Source: Enchytraeus crypticus
Lineage: Eukaryota > Annelida > Clitellata > Enchytraeida > Enchytraeidae
DNA length: 64,000 nt
NCBI GenBank assembly: GCA_905160935.1
Contig: CAJHZI010000414.1
Span: 1,301,001 to 1,365,000, forward strand
Direction: 5' to 3'
Shown here: in pieces, positions 34,438-54,180 of the stretch
How positions within the stretch are numbered: position 1 is the first letter of the stretch
How the letters are laid out: every line of letters starts with the position of its first letter
Notes under the pieces: generated by a model
Databases searched by the model: none
What the model was told of the DNA's origin: nothing
What the model saw: only the letters and a program-made list of their open reading frames with translations
Position numbers and translations under genes: made by a program

Positions 34438-34567
34438 ACTACTGGCTGGAGCCAGAGGCGACGTCGGTAAGATACTCGACCGAGGATCAGTAGGCGCGGG
34501 TTCAAATCCTGGGCTCGCCCGTCACTGACATCGCTTTCGAGTGAGGAAACTGACGTTAACCTTAGCT
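34438..34567 (+). mobile_element. SINE-E copy (best preserved)
   Basis: A-box-like 'ggcgacgtcggtaagat', B-box-like 'gggttcaaatcctggg', then 'cgcccgtcactgacatcgct', 'ttcgagtgaggaaactgacg' and a short 'ttaaccttagct' end. It is the copy used here to define the family. Confidence 0.8.
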
Positions 34568-37500
34568 ATACCAGGTTTTTTAAAGAGCTAGTATAGGCCC
34601 ATAGTTGGGTACTGAAAGTCTCTGTTTGACATCTAGTCAATTAGGCGATCAAATATCCCAGGTTTAAAGAATTAACAGTGCCTTCATGGTGTGTCATTTA
34701 GCTAATATATAACTAAATCATAAATGCGTTTCAAAAAGTTAAATAGGTATTTGGCGGAGGATTTCTTGCTGATAAAAGGAATGGAGTGGAATAGAATTAG
34801 AGGAACACCGAGACTTTGCAATGTTTGATGAGTTTAAATTGCATGCGTATGAGGACATAAAAGAAAGTAAGAGAAAATCAATGTGAAATTATACACTGTG
34901 GATCTGCTATTTGGCGGAACAATAATGTAGAATTATGCTAATTGGAATTAGCGTACGCTCCACTAGAGGCCTGTATGCTGAAAGAATAAGAAATTGGAAC
35001 AGCTCCGAACTTCTCATTAAACGCTTTAGTTATCTTCATGATAAATTTTCATTGCAGTAGGAATTACTTCCAGATTATGATTTCTATCGAATGAAATGTA
35101 GCGTAAAATGTCGAATGAGTAACGAACTAATAATTTCACCTTCGTACTCTCTGTAAATAGCTCTTATTTATATTCACTGCAATAAGTAACTAAAAAAGAT
35201 TGCGCATAGGATGCTGCTCTCATGTATGTGTTGAGTGGAAAGCTTGGCGTCGGATTAATGAAAATTTCACCTGCACTGTATCTCAAGGACTATGATCAGT
35301 ATCTGTTTCTGACGCTCAGTTCAAATATCAGCAAATCTTTATACAGGCCTAGATAAGTAAGCTTAGTTAAATAATCTACTAAGTGTATTTATCTATTTTA
35401 TAAGTTGCTTAATGATTATTGACAGCAGTTTGGATTAATTATTAGGTATTATTTAATTGAATACAATATTAATGCAGAAAATTGATGCCATTGTGATACT
35501 TCAGAATAGCTTTTAACTATTATTCGTTCCTATAAAGTTCATTTTAAAATGAGTTTTTGGTTATTATGATTATACATTTAAAAATAAAGTCAAACAATTG
35601 CAGAAGTGTGCTACATATATTTAACTATTTTACTTAATGCAATAGTAAGTAGAATACAGAGATATATGATATTTCTAATATCAGAACAGCCTACTTAGAT
35701 TTTTAGAATATGACGTCCAAGGCTGGATCTGGAAATAGATTCTATCTTCATTTCAAAATGTATATTCCGACAATTCATGATTTCGATATCGCGATGCTCG
35801 GGTGCTAATAGTCTTTTGATTTAAGTATAACTGAACAGTATTCAATGGACCCGTCAGAACATATTGTGAAATTGGGTTATTCGTAGACTGTTTCTAGAAA
35901 AATAATACCTACATAAGCACAGAGGTATCAATACAACAACTGTTTAAACAAAATACCACAGGTAAATTAATAACAACAGAGAGATATATTGCCAGCCGTA
36001 TATCGGTGGCTTAACTGAAAACAACAACGTGAAATTTTATTAAAATAAGACATCTTAGATTCAAGGAATTCTAGGAATAAAACGTATCTAATCTACGTGT
36101 TATCGCTTTTATACAGCACATATCGATCATATACCTCAATTAATTGGTTTACATGACTACCGCTTAACTACGATTTTTAATTAAACTCGAAAGAATCTAG
36201 ATTATTGTTTCAAATAAAGGTATTGTTCTGTTCACAAATACTTTTACGCTTCGAAATACTGAAGTTCACGTTACATAGTAATATTTTATTACTTATTCGT
36301 CATCAAAGCAATAAGATTATACAAGTAGCTCATCGGATAGACATACTATATTATTTGATACAATGTACACATGGAAATTAAGGAAGATTACAAAACTATT
36401 AGATCAGGTTGTCGTACAAAATAATATACCCGAAAAGGGGTGTGCTGATGACAATGAAGCAATTAGTTTGATATTTTTATCCGAAGAAAAATGAATGCGC
36501 TCATCTTAAAGTAGATTTAATACAAAAATAATAATATTATTATTATGGGAAAAATTGCTTGTATAAAATTAGGGTTAATCGCAATACAAAAATAGCTCAT
36601 TTGTTAGCAAACAGAATGCAAAATATACGAATTTTTAATTTTAAATGATCGAAGTGTCTCTTAGTACAGAAAGAAATAGCAATTACAGAGCAATTACATA
36701 GCTATTTCATGAAGATCACATACATGTCAAAACTTATGTATGCATCAAATTAACTGCTATGACGGAATGACGGCATTAATTTTTGATTAATTTAATTTTA
36801 AAGATTTGTAAAGGGTCTCTAATACGGATATTTTAAAATCGAAATAGGCCTGAAAATATTCAAAAAAATTATATTCCTACTGATAATGACGTCCAAACCA
36901 ACGATTTGCGGAAAATTCCCAAAGTCGATTTTAGTAACGCAACCCAAAAATAAAAGCTAAAATATCATTTTATAGTAGCATATATAGCTTATTAAACACA
37001 CTTGCTGTAAGATACTTTCTTATGTTTCACAAGTTAAGCGATGCAGCAAACTATATTCCAATAGTTAGGAAAAGATTTCCAAAACCTATCAAGGTAGCAT
37101 TATCAACGGACAGTTCTTGCCGAACAAGTGAATGAATTTAAGACTATATCACACAAACCTGATCGCGTATTTACATGTGTTCCATTCGCAATTGAAATAT
37201 TTAAACACATAGAAACACTTACTAGACCTACCACTACATCTAAATCTACATTTAGAAAGTAAAGAGCAAATACAGAATATCGTACACAAACATTGAAATT
37301 ACAAGCGGCAATTTCTTATTTCCCAGTCTTTTCCTACCAGAATGCAACCTGCCACCTTGTAGGAACAGTCAGCAGTTTTATGGTAGATCCAACTAATTGG
37401 AAGCGACACTAAACAAAAACAGAATGCAGCTTACTACATAATTAAAACTTCAAATATTTTACGTTTACATTATCAGCAAAGGTTTATCTTTCATCTTCGC

Positions 37501-37659
37501 AGCAAAGTATTCTTAAGATTTAACATTTTTTGTAGGCCTACTCGTAGAAAAGTATACTGAAAGTGTTTCTTGCAATTCGAAACATTTACCTTGAATTATG
37601 TGGATCATTTAGGTGTAGATAGCCGGCCGAGAGTATTTAGAGAGATGGCTAATGATGCC
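34568..37659. other. Intergenic with a degraded LINE-D-like stretch
   Basis: About 34770-34925 resembles LINE-D at low level ('aggaacaccgagactttgca', 'gatctgctatttggcgga'). The rest is AT-rich with no coding frame or array recognised. Confidence 0.4.
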
Positions 37660-37768
37660 ACATTAAGTCAAACACAGTTTAACGTCAGTTTCCTGTCTAT
37701 AAAACCTGTTAGTGACGGAATGTACACTGGATTTGAATCCTGCATCCGCAGAGCCACAGTCGGATAAT
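37660..37768 (-). mobile_element. SINE-E copy, diverged
   Basis: On + it reads 'tttaacgtcagtttcctgtc' and 'ctggatttgaatcctgcatc', the reverse complement of the SINE-E end and B box. The frames at 37570-37767 (+) and 37663-38019 (-) overlap it and are not genes. Confidence 0.55.
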
Positions 37769-39593
37769 TTACGAACATGCTTTATTAATTGCATAAAAAC
37801 TATCTGTATCCACAATTCTTCAACATAAAATAATTTGGAACTCACAAAAGATACAATTTCAGTTTTACTTTGAAATGAACAGAAATATGTTTTCTTTATA
37901 ATTTCCTTTCTTACTTTCTTATCCAGAATCAGTGCTACTCCGCTATAAATTCCATCTCGTAGTGTACGAGATGATAAGCTAGATTCTGTTGATACAATTC
38001 TACATTTAGAACGAATCAATGCTTATATCGCCGGAAAGAAATTATTTAAATGTAAATGAAGTACTGAATGGAAGATAATAATTATTACATCGGATCATTT
38101 ACCCAATTATAATAGTGGCCTGTCTAGGGAGATGCTGATGGTGTCATATTTTGCAATGGGCATTGATGTCAATGCATTTTAATGTTTAATCTACATGCCT
38201 TAGCAAACAAATCTATATTTCTCACTAATTACATATTTCATAAACACTGCCGAAAACTTTAGATAATGAAATTGTAACTATGATTCATTCCGCCAAATTT
38301 GTGCGAGAACAATAATTTGACACTGTTACAGCTAAATGAAGCGTTTGAAATAAAATTATTACTTAATATTTAAGTTTAAACAGTAAGCCTAAACCAACAA
38401 TACATGACACTCTCGATACACTTTCGAACTATCTTTCATTGATTTCGAGAATGATTTGGTATTTTATTTCCATTTCTCCAGTAGAACACAGCTTCCATAA
38501 AACCATGAAATATAAAGTTTAATGGAAATTATATGTCAACATTTAATGTAATAGACAAGCTAAGTTATAAACATTATCCTGATAGATATTTCATAAACTA
38601 AACTTCCAGATTCACTCTAAGATAGCCTCAAATATTTTTTTCCATTTTTATTTCAGGAATCCAAATAGCTTCTGCCTTTCTTATTTTTTCTTATGTGAAT
38701 ATTTAGCAAGACTCCCATCTCATCCCATGGCTGAGTTTAGATAAGACTGAACTTGACAATAGAGCAGAAGTAGATCAGTTTCATTCGTGCATGGATCACG
38801 ACGTCATCAGCTATAAACCTTTTAACCCGGAGCATGGAAGACCTGGAACATAAAAATAGAACATAGACTATACAAATTACTGTTTGAGAATGGTATGTGT
38901 ATGTAATTATGTGTGAATGTGTGCGTGTGTATGTTTGCGTGCGCGCGAGTGTGTGTGTTTGTAAAATAGAGTGTGTGGGTGTGTTCTTCACTTCTCTTCA
39001 GCTATACGTCGAACATCTTTAAAAGTTTTACCTACAAGTTTTCCAGGAAAAAATAGGAAAGATACTGGATATTCTTACATCTATTTAAGATCGTTATATT
39101 TATTTATTAACGTCATATTTCGTTTACTTTCATCGATAGTTTTCTCAAGCTAATTCAAAGCAATACGAAACTTTATCTGATAAAGACATAGTCTACCGTT
39201 AGTGGAGGAATCGAGTTGTTTGACGTGGGAGTGCTATTTTGATAGCACGACAGCAAACTATTACTAGGAAAAACATTTTGAGTCTACTGCTTTTCGCAAA
39301 AATTAATTGATATTATACTGGCGCCGAAATGCGCAAAGTCTGTGCACATTTAAAAGCTTTCCGTTGGAAAAATGAAGAAATCTTTGCAATAATCCAACAT
39401 TAGATTTGAACGTACAAAAGAATGCCTATCACCATGTGTATAAAGCATAAATATTTCACGCAAATTAATGAATACAAAATAAAAATGTTGAAAAACGGAT
39501 GAGATATTCAAGATTTGTTGCGAAGAAAAATAAAATATGTTATCAATATTATTGTTGTTAAACCTGATCTATGACCTAGACAGATTCTTCTTC
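37769..39593. other. 3' flank of synaptotagmin, no gene seen
   Basis: AT-rich. A GT-rich run with alternating purine-pyrimidine character lies at about 38889-38965. Two overlapping minus-strand AATAAA motifs (+ 'tttatt' at 39099-39108) could serve the synaptotagmin transcript about 490 bp beyond its stop; this is a guess. Confidence 0.45.
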
Positions 39594-48115
<8,522 letters not shown>

Positions 48116-48140
48116 ACTGAAGCAGAACTCCTCGAGTTAA

Positions 48141-49540
48141 TCAGATAACTTCAGTGGCTGTTTGAATTATTCGATCGTTGCTTTAGTCGTTTACGACTTC
48201 GAATTACGAATGTACTCAGAAATATAACACTGACATTCAAATTTTAGAAGCTAAATTTGTAATAATTTCTTAATTTCGTTGTTCGATGTGCTTTGTTGAG
48301 ACAGAGAGGTAGGTTGCTGTGTTTTGAGTAGTTTCCTGTGTCTTTTCGAAGTTTCTCTTATACAATTAGGTATTAATTTTACTATATAATTGCTTAATCG
48401 ATCGTTACGCGGTATTAGGTATTTCCTACGTTATCTAGGCCTACGTGTGGGATTGCTATTTGGGGTTTATCTCGTGGGTAATTACTTAGTTACTAAAGTT
48501 GCACCAGTATTATGGGTCAAGCTGCTTCTGCCACACTTCCGGTGTTATTTCCTTTTTTCCAAGTCTCAATATTTTGCAGATAAATTCCTGAGACAAAATC
48601 AATCAATTATAAATTACATACAACCGGAAACTTGATGATCGATTAACTATCCTATAATTAACGAGATTACAGTCTTAGAATGTAGGAATTGGTATAATGT
48701 ACGTGCCATTTATCAGAGCACTAAGGAGATATACAGATTTAATAAAAATAAACAAATTCCTAATTTTTCCGTCTGAGTTATAGTATTTAATACCAAATTA
48801 AACCTATCCTCAAAATGTTCAGTAATTAAATGTTTTGTCAACTTTTTCTAGTAGCTTTTATGCGATGGCGTTATCCTTGTAAAACTGTACAGCACCAAAT
48901 AATATTACAATAGCTAGAATTTCGTACTGATGATTAGAAATGGACTTAATAAGATTACTGACGGATGATAGGCCTAAAGTGTGAAAATATATGTAAGTTT
49001 CTTAATCCTCAGATAACATTATCTAACGATTACTTTCATAACTGTGACACATAAAAGTCTAGCAAAAGCAAACGTGTAACGATGAAGATGATCTAATTCA
49101 AGTGTGACAAAAGCAAAAATGTAAAAAAGCTGAATACGATCCAATTCAATACTTCAAGAACATTAAAAGCGACTATTAGAACTTATAATAAATAATAAAA
49201 TTCGTAAAATCAAAAAACTGAAGCACAAGGCTCGCTTTGATTTGCTGTGAATATTTAATGACCTAATGGCCGCTCTGTTATTGAACGAATCTCTGTAACG
49301 GAAATGCATCGATCCATTTCTATTTTTAACTTATCGAACAAATATCTATTCATACAATCCCTACATAAGTATGTTCGATTTGATAAAAATTACGGAAAAA
49401 CTAATATTATCTTCTAGCTAGTATTGATATAAAATCTATTACGCGACAAGTAGAGAAATATGGTAGAAACAACAGCTCTGGAGGTGCATAAGACTAACGA
49501 CAGAGGCTTGGTGGAGAGGTAGAGAGGGTGAGAGGGCGCA
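48141..49540. other. Upstream region of Syt1, no exon identified
   Basis: This is where the Syt1 promoter or 5' untranslated exon would be expected. Nothing distinctive was recognised by eye. The 81-codon frame at 48390-48635 (+) has no recognisable domain. Confidence 0.4.
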
Positions 49541-50024
49541 AGTAGGCGGCTGCGGGCGTCAGAGGGCCTTCCCGTGCAGCAGCACCGGTCAGATTGAAGT
49601 GACCCAGGGAAGCTGCTGCTTGCTATAGCATGAGGCAGCAGCACCATGATACAGCAGCTGTGGAAGCAGCAATAAAGCAACAGCAGCAGTAACATATAGC
49701 AGCAGCATGACACAGCAGCTGTGGAAGCAGCAATAAAGCAACAGCAGCAGCTGCAATCATAGCAGAAACATACAGCAGCAATAGGACAGATCGAAGTGAC
49801 CCAGGGCAGCTGCTGCTTGCAATAGCATGTCACAGCACCTGTTGAAGCAGCAATAAAACAACAGCAACCTGACGCTGCAGCTGCAGCCACATCAGTAACA
49901 TACAGCAGCACCAGCAGGACGCTGCAGTAGCAGCAGTCTAAGCGGCTGCTGAAATGGAGTAATCGAAACAATAACTGTTGGTACTATAGCAGCTGACGCA
50001 AAGGCAGCTAAAGCAGCAGCTGCA
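49541..50024. repeat. CAG/GCA-rich cryptic repeat block
   Basis: GC-rich island of interrupted cagcag and gcagctg words with larger internal duplications. 'agattgaagtgacccaggg' near 49590 recurs as 'agatcgaagtgacccaggg' near 49791, and 'acagcagctgtggaagcagc' occurs twice. The minus-strand Ala/Cys/Ser-rich frame at 49414-49971 is probably a by-product; it has no domain. Similar CAG-rich wording recurs at 53165-53275. Confidence 0.75.
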
Positions 50025-50144
50025 GAAGGTTGGGACAAACTCAGATGGGACTTGATAGTTGCACGCAGTTCATTCAGTTAAATCCAACTAATCAATAAGA
50101 ATTTAACGTCCGGTTCCTCGCCATAAGGCAATGTCAGGGACGTC
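50025..50144 (+). repeat. Family C repeat, copy identical to 46764-46883
   Basis: It abuts the CAG-rich block on its left. It is identical over 120 bp to the copy inside Syt1 intron 2. Flanks differ on both sides, so the identity is confined to the element. Confidence 0.9.
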
Positions 50145-50551
50145 AAACTTGATAGATAGAAAACACTCTGTTTAGTCTCACTTCATTGTTATATAAAACG
50201 ACAGGTCCAAGGTACAAGTTCCTAATAAAGTCGTCTACCGCGCTCGACAATCGGCAATCCAAAGATTAACAGGTAGTTTACAGCGCCGGGGCTTTACATT
50301 TATCACACTCTGACGGAGTCGTATCCTTGAAAAGGATTTGACGTTTGGGATCGTTTTGAGAAGACTTAAGTGGAGAATATTGGTACAGATTTTTTGAGGA
50401 AATGTTCTCTGAACCTCTATTGTAAACGAATGTATTGCAGTATAACTTTGTTTAGTAATTGTCTATCCTAACAAGCTGGACCAGCAGATGGCTTGGACTA
50501 AGCCCAACAACATTTGACTTAGTTGGCAAGGTCCAGCTAAGAAAGCTGGTA
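50145..50551. other. Intergenic, no gene seen
   Basis: Contains a short SINE-A-tail-like phrase ('gacaggtccaaggtacaag' near 50200) in reverse orientation, but no full element. Confidence 0.45.
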
Positions 50552-50752
50552 AAGCTAATGTTAACGTCAGTTTCCCCACTCGAAAGCGATGTCAGTGACA
50601 GACGAGGTCAGGATTTGACTCCCGCACATACTGGCGCTCACCAACCGAATGCTCATTTTGACTTTGTATCTTAGTGTTTTTTTTTCTTTTTTGAAAACTT
50701 GCAGTCCACAGTTGGTCTATTCTTCAGCAATCTCCACACATTACAGGCATTC
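50552..50752 (-). mobile_element. Composite of SINE-E and SINE-B fragments
   Basis: 50552-50633 on + reads 'aatgttaacgtcagtttccc', 'gaaagcgatgtcagtgacag' and 'ggatttgactcccgcacat', the reverse complement of SINE-E. From 50634 the sequence passes directly into 'ggcgctcaccaaccgaatgc' and ends 'cagttggtctattcttcagc', the reverse complement of SINE-B. One element appears inserted in or recombined with the other. Confidence 0.6.
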
Positions 50753-52339
50753 AATATAAATTTTAAACATATACTAGAAAAAACATCAACTGAAATTTAC
50801 ATAATTACTTCTGCTTCCTTATAGTATTTTATGTAAAGATATAAATTAATGAATTGATTTAATTTGCTATTGTGTTACCTACTTTGCCGCTTGCTTTAGC
50901 TATTCTTAATTTAAATTTTATTTTAAATAACTTGTTATTTTATTTGCTCACTTTGATAACAGCTAAATAACGGATGAAGCCTGGATTAAACAATTACAAA
51001 CTTTTTATGGCTTCTAAATTTGTTTTCATCTCTCTGTTGTTTTTGAAGAAGATGACAGGATGCATCTAGAGAGCACTGTGATAATGGCAGAATGTAATGA
51101 CAATGTCTTCACCGATATTGACGTCATTTTGTGGAGTGCTTGGTCTGCTTTTTCAGTTTTAGTACCATATTTAAAAAGAAGCCATCAAGCAACAATAAAT
51201 TGCGTAATAATTGCTAATTGAAATTTTCAAAAGAATTATGCTGTGTTCGTTTGTGTAAAAATGTTTTATTAAAAAATTCCATCTTTTAAAGTTAATTTCA
51301 GTAGTAAATCTTCCTTAATTAGCGTTTTCTTATTTAACCTTTTCCATAGGTTTTCCTTCTTTGCATCTTGTATACGACATGTCTATGTAGCGGATGCAGG
51401 ATTCAAAACTAGCTTTTTCCCATCACTGCAATGCTTTCGAGACAGGATAATTAAAATATATACTAGCTCTGCTTTTAGATTTTTCAATTTATAAACCAAA
51501 TCATTGTTCCAATTATGATATGCTGGCTTTCATTTCGAAAAAGCTCTAACACTAAGCTTTATCACTAAGCTCTAACACTAAGCTTTATCACTAAGCTCTA
51601 TCACTAAGCTCGATCTCTAAGCTCTATCACTAAGCTCTGTCACCCAGGCTTTATCACTACGCTAACCAGATTACTCTACAAACAAAAAAGATTTAGAGAG
51701 CGTTATAGTAAAGATTGTAACAAATTCCATATAAGGTACTTCTACATGTAGTGTTCATTACTAAGCGGTTGTTTTTCATCAGTGACGACGTGAAACGAGA
51801 GGAGCAGTTTTAATTCTCTGAAATGGAGATGTATGAATGTTTAATAGCAGTGACAGCACGAAGCCTGACAAGTCCTGATCATCGTTAAAACCGAGAATGT
51901 TCTTTTATCTGGAAGGAAAGTAATTCTAAACGGAGTAACGATGTTTGTGCACGCAACTTGTCCAAATTATCAGTGCCTTCATCACAGAAATGCTATGATT
52001 TCGACGCCAATCAAAATATAAAAATATATATGATAAGTTACATTTTAAAGAAATAAGCATTATCATGGTATGTCCTACTTCACGTATTCAATCGCTTAAA
52101 ATGGCATGAATTTAATCACTCGGTCAATTTAATCTTTCTGTTTTAAAAACAATCTGCAGTCAGAAGAAAACAGAGAATGTTTTTGAAATAGAATGCCGGA
52201 AGAAATTAAAAAATCAAATAAATTAGATTTGACACTGCCCTAGATATCATATTATATTTTGAAACGCTTCAGAGACATCTCGTAAAAATAGAGGCTAAGT
52301 TATACAGCTTCTTAGATAACAATAATTATTAAGTAAAAC

Positions 52340-52375
<36 letters not shown>

Positions 52376-52433
52376 TGATGAGGAAATCCTATAGTAAAGT
52401 AAACAAGCATTATAATAAAATGATACAGCTAAA
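50753..52433. other. Intergenic with two short arrays
   Basis: A 14-bp array around 'aagctctatcacta' spans about 51544-51660 (8 units), and (AAT)n lies at about 52341-52375. No gene seen. Confidence 0.55.
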
Positions 52434-52487
52434 AAGCTAATGTTAACGTCAGTTTTTCTCACTTGAAAGCGATGTCAGTGACCCTTT
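52434..52487 (-). mobile_element. SINE-E end fragment
   Basis: On + 'gctaatgttaacgtcagttt' and 'cacttgaaagcgatgtcagt' match the 3' half of SINE-E only. Confidence 0.6.
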
Positions 52488-52586
52488 AAACGTTAAGGGG
52501 GCACTATAGGATCATGCCTATCGAATGACTAAGCAGAAACAGGTCGAACAGAGATTGGGAAACCACTTCAGTTTCTAGTCCAGTTT

Positions 52587-52591
<5 letters not shown>

Positions 52592-52620
<29 letters not shown>
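52592..52620. repeat. (CT)n microsatellite
   Basis: Pure CT run followed by 'cgctctagttttctgccg', which resembles the reverse complement of a SINE-A or LINE-D tail. Confidence 0.85.
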
Positions 52621-52622
<2 letters not shown>

Positions 52623-52710
52623 CTCTAGTTTTCTGCCGTTCAATTTCATATTGTTATAAATTTATTTTTGCTATATTATTGTTTATATGTTTAAAAAATA
52701 TTCGAATTGT

Positions 52711-52983
52711 GTATTGTGGACCCGTATTGTGGCCGGGTCACTAAAGAATAAATCAACAGTAAACTGCACGTGTGTAAGATGCTACTGAGCAAAACTAAGA
52801 AGAAAATAGGAAACCACTTCAGAAGCCATATTATTCCCAAGCTAGTGGTTAGATTAAGATGTAACGAATCCTAGTCTTTTGTGAATGGAGGAACTCGTTA
52901 ATCGAGGGAGTACTCTTTATGGAGCACTACTGTAAAAATTTGAGTAGGGATACATATCTTGGACCTATCACTTGGCAGAACAT

Positions 52984-53025
<42 letters not shown>
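52711..53025 (+). mobile_element. SINE-A copy with (GA)n tail
   Basis: Head 'cccgtattgtggccgggtc', 'actaaagaataaatcaacag' and 'ctgcacgtgtgtaagatg'; body 'ggaaaccacttcagaagcc' and 'atattattcccaagctag'; tail 'atcttggacctatcacttgg' and 'cagaacattagagagagaga'. The (GA)n run at 52985-53025 follows the tail directly. Confidence 0.85.
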
Positions 53026-53027
<2 letters not shown>

Positions 53028-53164
53028 GAGAATGTTTATAATATGATTAAATGAACGATTTTTGGTATTGTACACCTTTCGTGGCCAATGATATACACGT
53101 TTTTAATTTTAAGAACTGAATTATTATCAATACAGGATTGCTACATCAAATCTAATCCGAAGCC

Positions 53165-53275
53165 GCCACCAGATGCTGATAAGCAGCAGCTGCGAAAAGG
53201 CTGCTGCAGGTTTTTGTAGCTTCGAGGAACAGCTGCGCAGCTGCTGTTGCAGCTACAAGCAGAGAAGCTATACTG
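53165..53275. repeat. CAG/GCTG-rich segment
   Basis: Local GC-rich patch of 'gcagcagctgcg', 'gctgctgcagg' and 'cagctgctgttgcagct' resembling the block at 49541-50024. The minus-strand frame 53152-53448 spans this and a SINE-E and is not a gene. Confidence 0.6.
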
Positions 53276-53324
53276 CCAAGTAAGCGGGAGTGCAGAGGGA
53301 GTTTTATTCCTTCAAAGCTAAAAA

Positions 53325-53450
53325 AGCTAATGTTAAAGTCAGTTTCCTCACTACAAAGCGATGACAGTGACTGGCGAGCCCAGGATTTGAACCCCGCACA
53401 TACTGGTCCGCGGTCGAGTATCTTACCGATTTCGCCACTGGCCTTCATCG
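53325..53450 (-). mobile_element. SINE-E copy, reverse orientation
   Basis: On + 'aagtcagtttcctcactac', 'gactggcgagcccaggattt', 'gaaccccgcacatactggtc' and 'ttaccgatttcgccactgg'. Both tRNA-like boxes are present on the minus strand. Confidence 0.75.
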
Positions 53451-53854
53451 GATAGGTTGAATTTTTCTCACGTGTGTTCGTTTTTACAAGGGAGTTTTTC
53501 TAGAATCTATCGTAGTTTCATACGGAAAAGAGAAAACTAGCGATTGCGGCGATGCTATTTTGGACACGCCACTGATTATATGAATGACTGCCACTTAACT
53601 AGTCTCAGCTGCTGTGGTAGCAGAAATAATCAATAGACAGCTACTGTGGTCGTAACAGACAATGTGAATCGTCGCGGTACGGTCAATCCTGAGAAAATAT
53701 CAAAAAATAAAATCATGCTAAAACTATAATAATAACAATTGGAGTGCTATTGTCGTCCATGACATTATATAGCACTATTGAGACAAATCCAATCCGGTGA
53801 GCAAAAAAGATGAAAATTAAAAAATCAAGAAAATCAGTTCAAATTATAAATAAT

Positions 53855-54180
53855 AATAAAGGTTTATCGTCCGTTTCCTCATACAAGGATGATGTCAGGA
53901 ACGTACCCCATCACATATCACCAAAAATCGATTCACATCAAACCTTCTGAAGAAACATGGGCTGAAGAGAAAGAAAATAGATCTTAAACGGTGCCGGTCT
54001 GGTGTTCAAAAACAGTTAGGCTGGATGAACAAAGTCTATGGTGGGAAGTGATGTGTTTTCAACCTACAACGGAAAGTGGAAGTAGTAGAACATGAGCGAA
54101 GATCAGGAGGCAGAGAATTCCAAACAGTAGGAGCGAAGAAAGAAAATGAACGTTTACCTAAGGAAGTGAGAATAACAAAG
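53855..54180 (+). repeat. Diverged family C piece and repeat-like sequence
   Basis: 53855-53905 resembles the end of family C ('tcgtccgtttcctcatacaa', 'gatgtcaggaacgt'). The following purine-rich 270 bp ('gaagaaacatgggctgaaga' and on to 'gaaagaaaatgaacgttta') reads like degraded transposon sequence, but I cannot assign it. Confidence 0.4.

Noticed and set aside
38889..38965. GT-rich tract as a promoter or Z-DNA element
   Set aside because: It is a short impure dinucleotide run; no other promoter evidence nearby.
49414..49971. 185-codon Ala/Cys/Ser-rich frame on the minus strand
   Set aside because: It is the reverse frame of a CAG-rich repeat; no signal peptide or domain is visible and the frame tracks the repeat.
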